The position numbers and the translations under genes were made by a program. Source: DATDCV01 sp036524155 (GTDB taxonomy: Bacteria > Verrucomicrobiota > Verrucomicrobiia > Limisphaerales > UBA8199). From it: DNA of 30,572 bases. Position 1 is the stretch's first letter, and each line of letters begins with the position of its first letter. The stretch spans positions 1-30,572 of the forward strand of contig DATDCV010000632.1 of NCBI GenBank assembly GCA_036524155.1, read 5' to 3'. Below the pieces are notes generated by a model. The model made no database searches and was not told the DNA's origin. It saw only the letters and a list, made by a program, of their open reading frames with translations. Shown here piece after piece: positions 7,416-15,380 of this stretch.

Positions 7416-10400
7416 TTGAGTGTGAATTCCTCGAATCGACTGCCCCGGCCTGACTCGGGACCATTTCAGCGGGACGACAGGGGGTCGTCGGCGGTCGGAG
7501 GCGTGCCACCGCGCCAGGGGAGCCGCCCCCTGATCCCGGATTACGAACTGCTGCGCCAAATTGGGCGCGGGGGTTATGGGGAGGTATGGCTGGCTCGCAG
7601 CAGCGCCACCGGGGTGTTCCGGGCCGCCAAAATCGTCTGGCGGCGCACCTTCGAGGACCCCCGGCCGTTCGAACGCGAGTTCGAGGGGATACAGAAGTTC
7701 GAACGCATCTCCCGGGAGCATCCCAGCCAGCTCGCGCTGTTCCACATCGGCCGAAATGACGCCGAAGGCTACTTCTATTACGTGATGGAATTGGCGGAAG
7801 CGATGAAAGACCCAGAATCCGAAGCGGCGACGCCGGAGCCCAACCTTCCGACTTCGACGGTCGGGCTGCTTCCGGTTTTCGGAGTTCAGACGTCGGACCG
7901 CTACATTCCGCGCACCTTGCGCGCCGACCTCAAGCGGGGACGCCTGCCCGCGTCGGAAGTCGTGGAAATCGGGCTGGCGCTCAGCGAAGCCCTTGGCCAT
8001 CTGCATCGTCACGGCTTGGTCCACCGCGATGTAAAGCCATCCAACGTCATCTTCGTGAACGGCCGGCCGAAGCTCGCTGATATTGGCCTGGTCGCCGACG
8101 TTGGGGATGGACAGTCTCTCGTTGGCACCGAAGGGTACCTGCCGCCGGAAGGGCCCGGCACGCCCCAGGGGGATCTTTTCGCGCTGGGCAAGGTCCTGTA
8201 CGAAGCCGCCACCGGTCTCGACCGCCAAGGGTTCCCCCAACTCCCGAGCGACCTCCGGGCGTGGCCCGACGCGACCGTCGTCCTTGAACTGAACGAGGTC
8301 CTGCTCCGAGTGTCCGCGCCTGACCCACGGCAGCGGTACCAAACCGCCGAGCGCCTTCATGCCGACCTGGCGCTCCTCCACAGCGGACAGTCCGTCAAGC
8401 GCTTGCGGGCGGTGGAGAGGCGCCTGGCTTTCTTCACGAGGCTAGCCGTGGTGGTTGGTCTCGTGGCGGTGATCGCGTTGGGCATTCTGTATGAAGCTCA
8501 CCGGCGCGCTCAAATCGCCGCGCACAGCCTGGTGCTCCTGCATGTCGAGAAAGGAGCGCGCTTATTGGACGAAAGAGACTTGTTTGGCTCGCTACTGGAG
8601 TTCACCGAAGCGCTGCGGTTGGACGGGGGCGACCTTGGACGCGAGGAGTCCCATCGAATCCGGGTCGCCTCGGTTCTGCGCGAGTGCCCCCGGTTGGTTG
8701 GACTGTTTGCGCATCCCGACGGACCAATCAACGACGCGGCTTTCAGCCCCGACAGCCGGCGTGTGGTTACCGCCAGTGAGGATCACACCGCGCGAGTGTG
8801 GGACTTGGGAACGGGCGGGCAGCTTTTTTCTCTTCCGCACACTGGCATTGTGTATAGCGCCACGTTTAGCCCCAATGGACATCTCATTGCAACGAGCAGT
8901 TCGGACGGCAGAGTCCATATGTGGAACGCTGGGAACGGCCAGGCCTTGCTGCAATCGCCAATCCGGCACCGCGGCCGGTCAGTCGGCCCTCACCCTTGCT
9001 TTACCCCCGATGGCGGGCGACTGGTCACGATCACCGATGGACGCACATTGCGCATTTGGGATCCCGTCACCGGTCAACCCCGAGGCCAGCCCTTGCAGCA
9101 CGGGCGAAATGTCTCGAGCTTTGTCATCAGCCCGGACGGCCGGCACATTCTCACCCTTACTTCGGATGAGTGGGCGTGGGTCTGGGACGCGGTCACAGGG
9201 GCGGCGGTTGGCCAGTTCCGGCACGAGGGACGCGTGACTTCGGGCGCGTTTAGCCCTGACGGGCGGATGCTCGCCACGGGCGGCGAAGATGAAACCGCCC
9301 GATTTTGGGACCTCGCCTCGGCCAAGGCCACCGGCCCGACATTAGTCCATCCGGACGGCGTCGTCGGCGTGGAGTTCAGCCCGGAGGGGAGACGCCTGGC
9401 CACGATCGACAAAGCGCGAACGGTTCGGATTTGGGATGTGGGCACAGGAAGGTTACTCGCCCGTCCGCTGTTGCACGACTCCAAGGTACTGCGGGCTGAC
9501 TTCAGCCCCGATGGCCGGTGGCTGGCCACGGCCAGCGAAGGCAATCGCGTCCGCCTCTGGGACACGGATACGGGTCAAATGCTTGGCCCACCCTTCGTCC
9601 ACAACACGCCTCGCGGGCCGGCAAGGTTCAGCCCGGATGGACACCTGGTTCTCACCGTCCAGCGCGACCTGACACTACAGCGTGACAAGGTGGTGATGGT
9701 CTGGAACCTGGCCAAAACAGAGTCTCCTCCCCTCCCCATCCCACCCGCGACGAGCTTCCGGCAAGTCTCGAAGAGCGCGGACGGGCGTTTCGCGGCAATG
9801 ATCCGTGGCAACCGCATTGAAACCGTCAGGCTCAGCTCGGGGCGGCTTTTGTGTCAACCGCTGACTCAGGCTGCGCCCTTTCGCCAGGTGTGCTTCAGCG
9901 CCGACAATGGGCTGCTCCTGACCGAAAGCAGCGGCGCCCGCGGCCGGGTATGGGATCTGTCTTCAGGGGAACCGCTCACCCCCTTGTTGAGAATCCGCTA
10001 CGACCTCGCGGCGCACGGGCCCGCAAAGGCGGACTTGTCACAGGATATCCGTCCGGTGGCAGAGTTGGTGTCACTGGCTGAGCTGCTTTCCGGCAACCGC
10101 GTCGACGAGACCGGGGGCGTCCAACCCGTGAGCGAAAGGCCACTGGCCAGCGCCTGGAATCGCCTGCGGCGGAAGTATTCCGAAACGTTCAGTGACTTCC
10201 CCGAGGACACCCTGGCCTGGCACGAACAAGAAGCTTCCGCGTGTGAACAGGCGTGCAATTGGTGGTCGGCGCTTTTTCATCTGGAGATCCTTGTGGCTGC
10301 AAGTCCCGGAGATCGAAGGTGGGAGCAGCGGCGCGCCTATGCTCGACTGGCGTTGGATCGGGCCAATAACAGCGCCGGTAGTTATCTCGAGCAGCGCCGC

Positions 10401-10982
10401 GCAACCCCGCCGCGCAATCCCCTTGCCAGCAGACGTTTGATTGATCTTAGCCGCTTCTACAACCAGACGAACAGGATCGGGGGGGACTGGCTGGCAGGGC
10501 TGCCGTTCGGTCTGCGGACGTTCGCCGGAACCGAGTTCGACGTTCGCGGAGTTGTGTTGTTAAGCGGGCGCGACAGCCCTGGCGCAAATAGCCTGCCCCG
10601 GGAGATCCGTGGTATCACGGTCAACCAGAAGTGCCATCGCTTGCGCTTTCTGCACGCCACGGCATCGGACGTCACAGAAGACACGGAAGTCGGCAGCTAC
10701 CTGGCGACTTACGCGGACCAGCAGACCCGGCGGGTTCCCATCGTGTATGGCCGCGACGTGCGTAGCTGGTGGACCGCGCCAAACGAACCGCTCCTGGCAA
10801 GCGACTCCGTCCTGGCCTGGATCGGCTCGAATCGGGAAGCTGAGGCCAACGCCGGCCGGTCGTTGCGGTTGTTTGTCGCCAATTGGGAGAACCCCCGGCC
10901 CCACGTGGAAGTTGAGACAGTGGATTTTCTGTCCGGTGAGACGGACGCACAACCGTTCCTCGCGGCGATGACAGCCGAATGA
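7416..10982 (+). CDS. Transmembrane serine/threonine protein kinase with WD40 repeats and C-terminal beta-sandwich-like domain
   Basis: A 1188-residue signalling protein. Residues 42-320 are a Hanks-type kinase: glycine loop IGRGGYGEVW (49-58), Lys72, catalytic loop HRDVKPSN (203-210, Asp205) and DIG (222-224) in place of DFG. The insert between lobes is long and acidic. One membrane helix follows (about 339-358). An extracytoplasmic part contains about ten WD40 blades, recognisable by recurring FSPDG and WD endings (for example VWDLG, IWDVG, LWDTD), to about residue 880. The last 200 residues contain a segment around FDVRGVVLLSG and CHRLRFLHATA that resembles carbohydrate-binding-like or NPCBM-type beta sandwiches seen in planctomycete/verrucomicrobial kinases; this reading is uncertain. 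The start is TTG at 7416 or GTG at 7422; neither is strongly marked. It stands alone and converges on the prepilin-like gene. Confidence 0.88.
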   Translation: MSVNSSNRLPRPDSGPFQRDDRGSSAVGGVPPRQGSRPLIPDYELLRQIGRGGYGEVWLARSSATGVFRAAKIVWRRTFEDPRPFEREFEGIQKFERISREHPSQLALFHIGRNDAEGYFYYVMELAEAMKDPESEAATPEPNLPTSTVGLLPVFGVQTSDRYIPRTLRADLKRGRLPASEVVEIGLALSEALGHLHRHGLVHRDVKPSNVIFVNGRPKLADIGLVADVGDGQSLVGTEGYLPPEGPGTPQGDLFALGKVLYEAATGLDRQGFPQLPSDLRAWPDATVVLELNEVLLRVSAPDPRQRYQTAERLHADLALLHSGQSVKRLRAVERRLAFFTRLAVVVGLVAVIALGILYEAHRRAQIAAHSLVLLHVEKGARLLDERDLFGSLLEFTEALRLDGGDLGREESHRIRVASVLRECPRLVGLFAHPDGPINDAAFSPDSRRVVTASEDHTARVWDLGTGGQLFSLPHTGIVYSATFSPNGHLIATSSSDGRVHMWNAGNGQALLQSPIRHRGRSVGPHPCFTPDGGRLVTITDGRTLRIWDPVTGQPRGQPLQHGRNVSSFVISPDGRHILTLTSDEWAWVWDAVTGAAVGQFRHEGRVTSGAFSPDGRMLATGGEDETARFWDLASAKATGPTLVHPDGVVGVEFSPEGRRLATIDKARTVRIWDVGTGRLLARPLLHDSKVLRADFSPDGRWLATASEGNRVRLWDTDTGQMLGPPFVHNTPRGPARFSPDGHLVLTVQRDLTLQRDKVVMVWNLAKTESPPLPIPPATSFRQVSKSADGRFAAMIRGNRIETVRLSSGRLLCQPLTQAAPFRQVCFSADNGLLLTESSGARGRVWDLSSGEPLTPLLRIRYDLAAHGPAKADLSQDIRPVAELVSLAELLSGNRVDETGGVQPVSERPLASAWNRLRRKYSETFSDFPEDTLAWHEQEASACEQACNWWSALFHLEILVAASPGDRRWEQRRAYARLALDRANNSAGSYLEQRRATPPRNPLASRRLIDLSRFYNQTNRIGGDWLAGLPFGLRTFAGTEFDVRGVVLLSGRDSPGANSLPREIRGITVNQKCHRLRFLHATASDVTEDTEVGSYLATYADQQTRRVPIVYGRDVRSWWTAPNEPLLASDSVLAWIGSNREAEANAGRSLRLFVANWENPRPHVEVETVDFLSGETDAQPFLAAMTAE

Positions 10983-11030
10983 GGCGACCGCCAGCCACGG
11001 TCTTCAGGCCGGCACGGGCGACAAATTGAG

Positions 11031-11867
11031 TCAGCGTTCCGGAATGGTCGATTGCAGGCGCCTCAAGTCGAAGAGGTCAAGGTCGTTTGCCACCTGGGGC
11101 TCACCGTCCGGGCCCCGGTGCTTTGGCCAACGCCACGACCAGTGGTCGAAATGGCCATCGGCGAAGGTCAGGTTGCAGCCTTGATTATGCCGGTTGGCCG
11201 GCAGTTGCATCCAATGCGGGCCGGCCGTTTGTTCGCCGGCGTCGTTAGGCACATGCACGAAGAAAACGCCACTGCCGATCGAGTCTTCGTATTCGTCGAG
11301 GAACACGAACGTGCGCGCCGGGGCCTTGATTTGTTCCAATTTGGTTTTGCGTTCGGGTTTTTGAGGCGAACCGTTCATGTAGTAGCTCAGGGAATAGCTC
11401 CGGTTTCGCAAAACTCGCGGATTCTTGACTACCGTGGAGTGATCGTCCGGACAGTGGTAAATCCGCGCGTTCATGGTGTTTGGAAAAAGGCAGCCGTTCT
11501 GAATTCCTAGTGTGGTCGTGTCAACCGTGGCATCTCCCAGGACCCAGGAATCAGCCGAAGTCTGGACCCCGTCGGGACAGTCGTCCTGCCAATTCACCGC
11601 CCACCATTTGTTCGCCGCCAACGAGTTATGCTCGGCCGCATAGGCCAGCCAGCCCCGCGAGAGTTGCCTCAGGTTGTTGCCGCACACCGTGCCGGAAGCG
11701 CTCGCCCTGGCCTTTCCCAGCGCGGGCAAAAGCATCGAGGCCAGAATGACGATGATGGCGATAACGACCAGGAGTTCGATGAGCGTGAATCCTCGGCCGC
11801 TGCAGGTCTCGGTCCGTGAAGGCGCCCGGCTTCGCGGCGCGGGAATGCGGTGTTTGATTGTGGTCAT
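11031..11867 (-). CDS. Prepilin-type N-terminal cleavage/methylation protein (type II secretion pseudopilin-like, H-x-DG type)
   Basis: The 278-residue protein has a long basic leader and the class III signal GFTLIELLVVIAIIVILASMLLPAL (Gly26, Glu31), cut by a prepilin peptidase between Gly26 and Phe27. The mature domain contains LRQLSRGWLAYAAEHN and ends in NLTFADGHFDHWSWRW, the FADGH signature of the large prepilin-like family expanded in Planctomycetes and Verrucomicrobia. Such proteins are exported pilin-fold proteins of mostly unknown function. A promoter-like motif shared with the neighbouring sigma factor gene lies 100 bases upstream (11966-11997, minus strand). AGGA about 10 bases before the ATG is a weak ribosome binding site. 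Confidence 0.9.
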   Translation of the reverse strand: MTTIKHRIPAPRSRAPSRTETCSGRGFTLIELLVVIAIIVILASMLLPALGKARASASGTVCGNNLRQLSRGWLAYAAEHNSLAANKWWAVNWQDDCPDGVQTSADSWVLGDATVDTTTLGIQNGCLFPNTMNARIYHCPDDHSTVVKNPRVLRNRSYSLSYYMNGSPQKPERKTKLEQIKAPARTFVFLDEYEDSIGSGVFFVHVPNDAGEQTAGPHWMQLPANRHNQGCNLTFADGHFDHWSWRWPKHRGPDGEPQVANDLDLFDLRRLQSTIPER

Positions 11868-11965
11868 GGCATTGGGTCCTATCTAATACAATGCAACAGT
11901 TTGTCTTACTTTCAACAAGAATACTGTCCCGGCGGGCTTTCGGGCTGCCGGGATCCGGGCTCCAA

Positions 11966-11997
11966 CACTTAAACGATGCCATTCCGTTGTTCTTACA
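11966..11997 (-). promoter_or_regulatory. ECF-type promoter motif, copy 1 (upstream of prepilin-like gene)
   Basis: On the minus strand TGTAAGA, 15 bases, then CGTTTAAG. The spacing is identical to copies at 14254-14285 and 14312-14343. The -35-like TGTAAG and -10-like CGTTTA are 16 bases apart, as expected for ECF sigma promoters. The -10 edge is 100 bases before the prepilin-like ATG. A run of eight T on the minus strand (11995-12004 region) directly precedes it and may help end the upstream peroxidase transcript. Confidence 0.6.
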
Positions 11998-12025
11998 AAA
12001 AAAGATGCGAGAACCACACGCGCGT

Positions 12026-13465
12026 CTACTCCTGGTGTTTCTCGCGCAGGTGCTCGAACTGGAAGGTCAGCGTGGGCCGTCCGCTCGGCACCTTGTCAGG
12101 CACCAGCTTACGCAGGCGCTCCGGGTCCGCGCGCTGGTCCAGCAAACCCGCGCGCACGAAATCCACCAAATGGTTGAATTCTTCGCCGCTCAAGTGAATC
12201 GGCGCCGCCAACAACGGATCCAGCCGCGCCAGCACGGGCTCAATTGGCCCCCGGGGCCCCGTTAAGTCCGGGGCCACACCGGCCTGGACCGGGTCGTAGT
12301 TGCGGGCCGAGGCGAACACGTCCAGATGATGGCGGACGGCGTCCTCCAGGCGCGTAAAGCAGCCGTTGTGAAAGAAGGCCGGCTGGAGCGCCACGTTGCG
12401 CAGTGGCGAGGTGCGGAACATATACCGGTCCGCCGAATTGTGCGTGATCTGTTCCAGGCCAAAGTCCTCGTCCTTGCCCGGACCATCGGACTCCATGTTG
12501 CTGATCGCGGGCAGGATCTGGGGGACGCCGATGACATGCCGCTTGAAGTCGCTGAACATCTCGTTGGGCGGCCCGGACACCGCGTGGCACTCGACGCACC
12601 GGCCTTTGCCGAAAAACACCAGTGCCCCTTGTTTCTGACTGGCCGTCAGCGCCTGCTTGCGGCCGCGCGCGAACTGGTCGATGGGCGCATCGGCGGCAAT
12701 CAGAGTAAACTCGAACTCGGCGATGGCCATGCCGAACATGTCGAAGGTAATATCCCCGCCCTGGGCCACCTCCGGAAAGTTCTGGCCGAATAGGGTCCGA
12801 TAGGCGGACGTGTCGTTGAGCCGCCGCATAACCTCGGCCCGAATCGCGTAGTTGTCTCCCGGGAAATCAAATCCCGCGACCTCCACTCGCTCGGTGGGAG
12901 GAATAAACGCCTGGGCCACCAACAGGTGGGGCAGGTAGGAGAGACTGAATTCTTCGGGAGGCGGGAACTGGAAGCCTTGGCTGTTGTCGAAAGGGTCCTC
13001 CGACAAGGAGGCGAAACGCGAGTTCCACATCAGGTTCGGGTAGAAGGCGGTGTTGATCGCCATGGGTGTGCGCCGTTGGTTCCGGGGTCCCTGGCGGTCC
13101 GGACCAACGACGTGGTTGTTATCGATACCGATAGCGATAGATTGAGTGTCGCCGAAGCCTCGCGTCGGCGAATGGCACCCGGCGCACGTGTTGTCGTTGT
13201 TCAAGCCCGTGATGGTATCGAACCACAGCCGTCGCCCGAGGTCGGCTCGCGCGCGGTCCACGGGCCGGCCCAGGCGCTGTTCGAGGCTCTCTTGGATGCG
13301 TCCCGTAAAGCCCGCTTGCCCCAGGCGGGCGATGAGTTGCTGGTCCAGCGCTCGCTCAGGCTCGTCTTCAGCGCGAGCCGCGCTCCCCGGCAGCAGCAAA
13401 ACGACCGCAGAGAGCACCCCAAAAACCACCCCGGCTCGATTGATTAGCGCTTTGGCAGTGTTCAT
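12026..13465 (-). CDS. Di-haem cytochrome c peroxidase family protein (MauG/CCP-like)
   Basis: Periplasmic di-haem peroxidases reduce hydrogen peroxide or catalyse MauG-like oxidations with c-type haems. Two haem-binding motifs are visible: CAGCH (residues 94-98) and CVECH (290-294), each followed by the expected downstream domain. The segment with RRTPMAINTAFYP and NSRFASLSEDPFDN is typical of the family. The C-terminal segment LRNVALQPAFFHNGCFTRLEDAVRHHLD is a hallmark of CCP/MauG enzymes. The ATG at 13465 starts a clean Sec signal peptide (MNTAKALINRAGVVFGVLSA..., cleavage after SAARA); the frame is open further upstream but without a signal. It lies 86 bases after a small secreted protein, with a strong hairpin between them, probably in one transcript. 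Confidence 0.9.
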   Translation of the reverse strand: MNTAKALINRAGVVFGVLSAVVLLLPGSAARAEDEPERALDQQLIARLGQAGFTGRIQESLEQRLGRPVDRARADLGRRLWFDTITGLNNDNTCAGCHSPTRGFGDTQSIAIGIDNNHVVGPDRQGPRNQRRTPMAINTAFYPNLMWNSRFASLSEDPFDNSQGFQFPPPEEFSLSYLPHLLVAQAFIPPTERVEVAGFDFPGDNYAIRAEVMRRLNDTSAYRTLFGQNFPEVAQGGDITFDMFGMAIAEFEFTLIAADAPIDQFARGRKQALTASQKQGALVFFGKGRCVECHAVSGPPNEMFSDFKRHVIGVPQILPAISNMESDGPGKDEDFGLEQITHNSADRYMFRTSPLRNVALQPAFFHNGCFTRLEDAVRHHLDVFASARNYDPVQAGVAPDLTGPRGPIEPVLARLDPLLAAPIHLSGEEFNHLVDFVRAGLLDQRADPERLRKLVPDKVPSGRPTLTFQFEHLREKHQE

Positions 13466-13482
13466 AGGCGATTTGGCAAGAT

Positions 13483-13536
13483 GATTGGGGGCGCGGATCC
13501 CGCGGCCACCCCCCGGCAATTCCGCGGCCCCCAATC
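13483..13536 (-). other. Intergenic hairpin between secreted protein and peroxidase genes
   Basis: A GC-rich inverted repeat (13483-13497 and 13521-13536, arms GATTGGGGGCGCGGA and its near-complement with a one-base bulge) fills the spacer between the two co-directional genes. No T tract follows on the minus strand, so it is more likely an RNA processing/stability element or partial attenuator than a full terminator. Confidence 0.55.
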
Positions 13537-13551
13537 GGTTCATAAGCCCGC

Positions 13552-14139
13552 TCAGTTGTCCTGGTCAGCCCCTTCCCCTCCAACCACCGCAGGCGGCAAG
13601 GGTGGAAAGAATGGCTCGTTTTCCTCATGGTGGAACCGCGCGCCTCCTCCGGAACCGCCGGGGGGCACGATGTACGGTTCGTTGGCGATGATGGGACCTT
13701 CGATGCCGTCCTCCATCACCGTCAATTCTCCCGTGCCGGCCAGGGCGTCGCTCGATCCGATCTTGAATGTCAGCGTGCCTTTGTTGCCCCTCTCCGGAGT
13801 GAAACGCACGAAATCCGTCGAGTGCCAGGTGGCGTATATGACCGGACCGTTGGGGTGGTCGAATGCGTTGTACAAGGTGTACGTTCCGCTGGCAGACACG
13901 ACTCCCAGCACGGGATCAAACGTCCCGGTGCCCATCATGCGGATCGATTCGAACCTGGGACTGTTCTTGTTTAGCGCGGTGGGCGCGCCAACGAGCTTGA
14001 AGCTCCAGGTCTCTCCTCGCGCCACGGCGACCGACATGACCGCGATCGCCAGCAGGACTCCCGGCAGGGCGTAGCCCGAGCGCCGGCGACCGTTCTTTTG
14101 CCGACCGTTAGTGTTGTTATTAACGCTGAACTGTTTCAT
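13552..14139 (-). CDS. Secreted protein of unknown function
   Basis: No family recognised. The 195 residues begin with a basic stretch and one hydrophobic helix (GYALPGVLLAIAVMSVAVARG), consistent with a Sec signal peptide cut near ARG-ETW. The mature part looks all-beta, with alternating segments such as TWSFKLVGAP, GTGTFDPVLGVVSASGTYTLY and KGTLTFKIGSSDALAGTGELTV, and ends in a Gly/Pro-rich acidic tail with HHEE, a possible metal-binding tail. There is a good ribosome binding site (GGAAAGGA) before the ATG at 14139. A promoter-like motif lies 116 bases upstream. The neighbouring peroxidase suggests the protein may be its partner or substrate; that is inference. Confidence 0.7.
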   Translation of the reverse strand: MKQFSVNNNTNGRQKNGRRRSGYALPGVLLAIAVMSVAVARGETWSFKLVGAPTALNKNSPRFESIRMMGTGTFDPVLGVVSASGTYTLYNAFDHPNGPVIYATWHSTDFVRFTPERGNKGTLTFKIGSSDALAGTGELTVMEDGIEGPIIANEPYIVPPGGSGGGARFHHEENEPFFPPLPPAVVGGEGADQDN

Positions 14140-14253
14140 TATTTGTCCTTTCCTTGCCGGGTGGCTTGCACCTGGCTTCTGGTTGATGGTTTCGGTTCCT
14201 TTGCCGGTGATTCAGGGTTCGTGAGAAACCAGCCGTCTGATAATCGCTGTTGG

Positions 14254-14285
14254 CACTTAAACGATGCGGGCAGCGGATTCTTACA
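14254..14285 (-). promoter_or_regulatory. ECF-type promoter motif, copy 2 (upstream of secreted protein/peroxidase)
   Basis: On the minus strand TGTAAGAA, 10 bases, then GCATCGTTTAAGTG. It shares 22 fixed positions with copy 1 (11966-11997), with identical spacing. The downstream edge is about 115 bases from the ATG at 14139. It stands back to back with copy 3, with 26 bases between the two -35-like boxes. Confidence 0.65.
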
Positions 14286-14311
14286 GGGAAACTTTAGGCG
14301 TCCTTTATCGG

Positions 14312-14343
14312 TGTAAGATTTCTCGCGCGGTGGCGTTTAAGCG
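14312..14343 (+). promoter_or_regulatory. ECF-type promoter motif, copy 3 (upstream of the sigma factor gene)
   Basis: TGTAAGA at 14312-14318 and CGTTTAAG at 14334-14341, the same 22-base offset as in copies 1 and 2. It lies only 13 bases before the sigma factor ATG, so the transcript would have a very short leader. AAGG at 14346-14349 could be its ribosome binding site. The presence of the motif in front of the sigma gene suggests autoregulation. Confidence 0.6.
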
Positions 14344-14354
14344 GTAAGGTAACC

Positions 14355-15050
14355 ATGATGACTCCTGATGAGCCCGCTTCCGTTCACACGCGCCCCAGCC
14401 TCTTGACTCGGCTGAAGACAGGAGACGACGCCGAGAGCTGGCAGGAGTTTTACCGCGTCTATGGCAAAGTGGTGCGCGACTTCGCGATTCAGGCGGGCTT
14501 GACTGATGGTGAGGCGGACGAAGTGGTGCAAGAGACTGCCATCGCCGTCGCGCGGCACTTGCCGGAATTCCACTATGACCCCAGCGTGTGCCGTTTCAAA
14601 ACGTGGCTGCTCACCCAGGCCTCGTGGCGCATCAAGGACCAGTTCAAGCGGCGAGTGAAGGAACCGCACGATTCTGGTCCGTCGGCATCCGGTAACCCGT
14701 ACGACCCAGGTTCCGACACCACCCGCACCGCCCCGATGGAACGCGTGGCGGATCCCGGCTCGGTGAGCCTGGATGCGTTATTTGAGGAGGAGTGGCGCAA
14801 AAACCTGTTCGATGCGGCTCTCGATCGGGTGAAAGAGAAGTTCAGCCTCAAGCAGTTTCAAGTCTTTGATCTGCTGGTGCGCAAGGAATGGCCGGCGGGG
14901 GACGTGGCGCGTTCGCTGGGCGTCAGCCTCGCGAACGTGTATGTCATCAAACATCGCATCCTGGCGGCGGTGCAGCGGGAGGTCAGACGCCTCGAAGGTA
15001 CTCCCACAGCCCGTTCTGGTGGGGCCAAATCGGGTCGGCATTCCGCCTGA
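14355..15050 (+). CDS. RNA polymerase sigma factor, ECF-like (sigma-70 family)
   Basis: A 231-residue sigma factor with region 2 at residues 27-100 (SWQEFYRVYGKVVRDFAIQAGL, DEVVQETAIAVARHLPEF, FKTWLLTQASWRIKDQFKRR) and region 4 at 150-212 (FDLLVRKEWPAGDVARSLGVSLANVYVIKHRILAAVQ). A 45-residue Pro/Ser/Asp-rich linker joins them. There is no region 3, as in ECF factors. The pattern matches sigma factors expanded in Planctomycetes and Verrucomicrobia, many of them near kinases. No anti-sigma gene is visible next to it. Either of two adjacent Met codons (14355 or 14358) could start it. Three copies of one promoter-like motif around it, including one in front of the gene, make a small local regulon likely. 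Confidence 0.9.
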   Translation: MMTPDEPASVHTRPSLLTRLKTGDDAESWQEFYRVYGKVVRDFAIQAGLTDGEADEVVQETAIAVARHLPEFHYDPSVCRFKTWLLTQASWRIKDQFKRRVKEPHDSGPSASGNPYDPGSDTTRTAPMERVADPGSVSLDALFEEEWRKNLFDAALDRVKEKFSLKQFQVFDLLVRKEWPAGDVARSLGVSLANVYVIKHRILAAVQREVRRLEGTPTARSGGAKSGRHSA

Positions 15051-15097
15051 TGAACTCATCGACATCCAAGCCATCAATTATCGGTGGACGCCCGCCG

Positions 15098-15127
15098 AAA
15101 AAAAACCCGCGGCAACAGCCGCGGGTT
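15098..15127 (-). terminator. Intrinsic terminator after ferredoxin gene
   Basis: On the minus strand a 10-bp perfect stem AACCCGCGGC / GCCGCGGGTT (15118-15127 with 15104-15113, four-base loop) runs into eight T (15098-15105). It lies 19 bases after the ferredoxin stop. On the plus strand there is no T tract, so it would not efficiently end the sigma transcript. Confidence 0.92.
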
Positions 15128-15146
15128 GTCAGGTTGAAAGTCGGTT

Positions 15147-15380
15147 CTAGGCGCCGTTATCACCGATGGCCTCGACGGGGCAGCCTTCCTTGGCTTCTTT
15201 GCAGCGGCCTTCCTCCTCGGGCGTTTCCGGTTGTTTGAAGACATACGAGTAGCCGCCGTCTTCGTTGCGTTTGAAATTGTCCGGCGCGGTCTCGCGGCAC
15301 AAATCGCAATCAATGCACTGGTTGTCTACGTAGAACTTGCCCGCCACATTTTCAGGATATTTATTAGCAGCATCAGCCAT
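15147..15380 (-). CDS. 4Fe-4S ferredoxin
   Basis: A 77-residue electron carrier binding a single [4Fe-4S] cluster. The ligands are Cys22, Cys25 and Cys28 (CIDCDLC) plus Cys67 in GCPVEAI; Cys60 is an additional cysteine that may form a disulfide, as in other single-cluster ferredoxins. The frame FYVDNQCIDCDLCRETAPDNF...YVFKQPETPEEEGRCKEAKEGCPVEAI is typical of small ferredoxins in many phyla. The reading frame stays open upstream to 15569 through a palindromic repeat, but the ATG at 15380 gives the normal family start. It has its own strong terminator and appears monocistronic. Confidence 0.93.
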   Translation of the reverse strand: MADAANKYPENVAGKFYVDNQCIDCDLCRETAPDNFKRNEDGGYSYVFKQPETPEEEGRCKEAKEGCPVEAIGDNGA

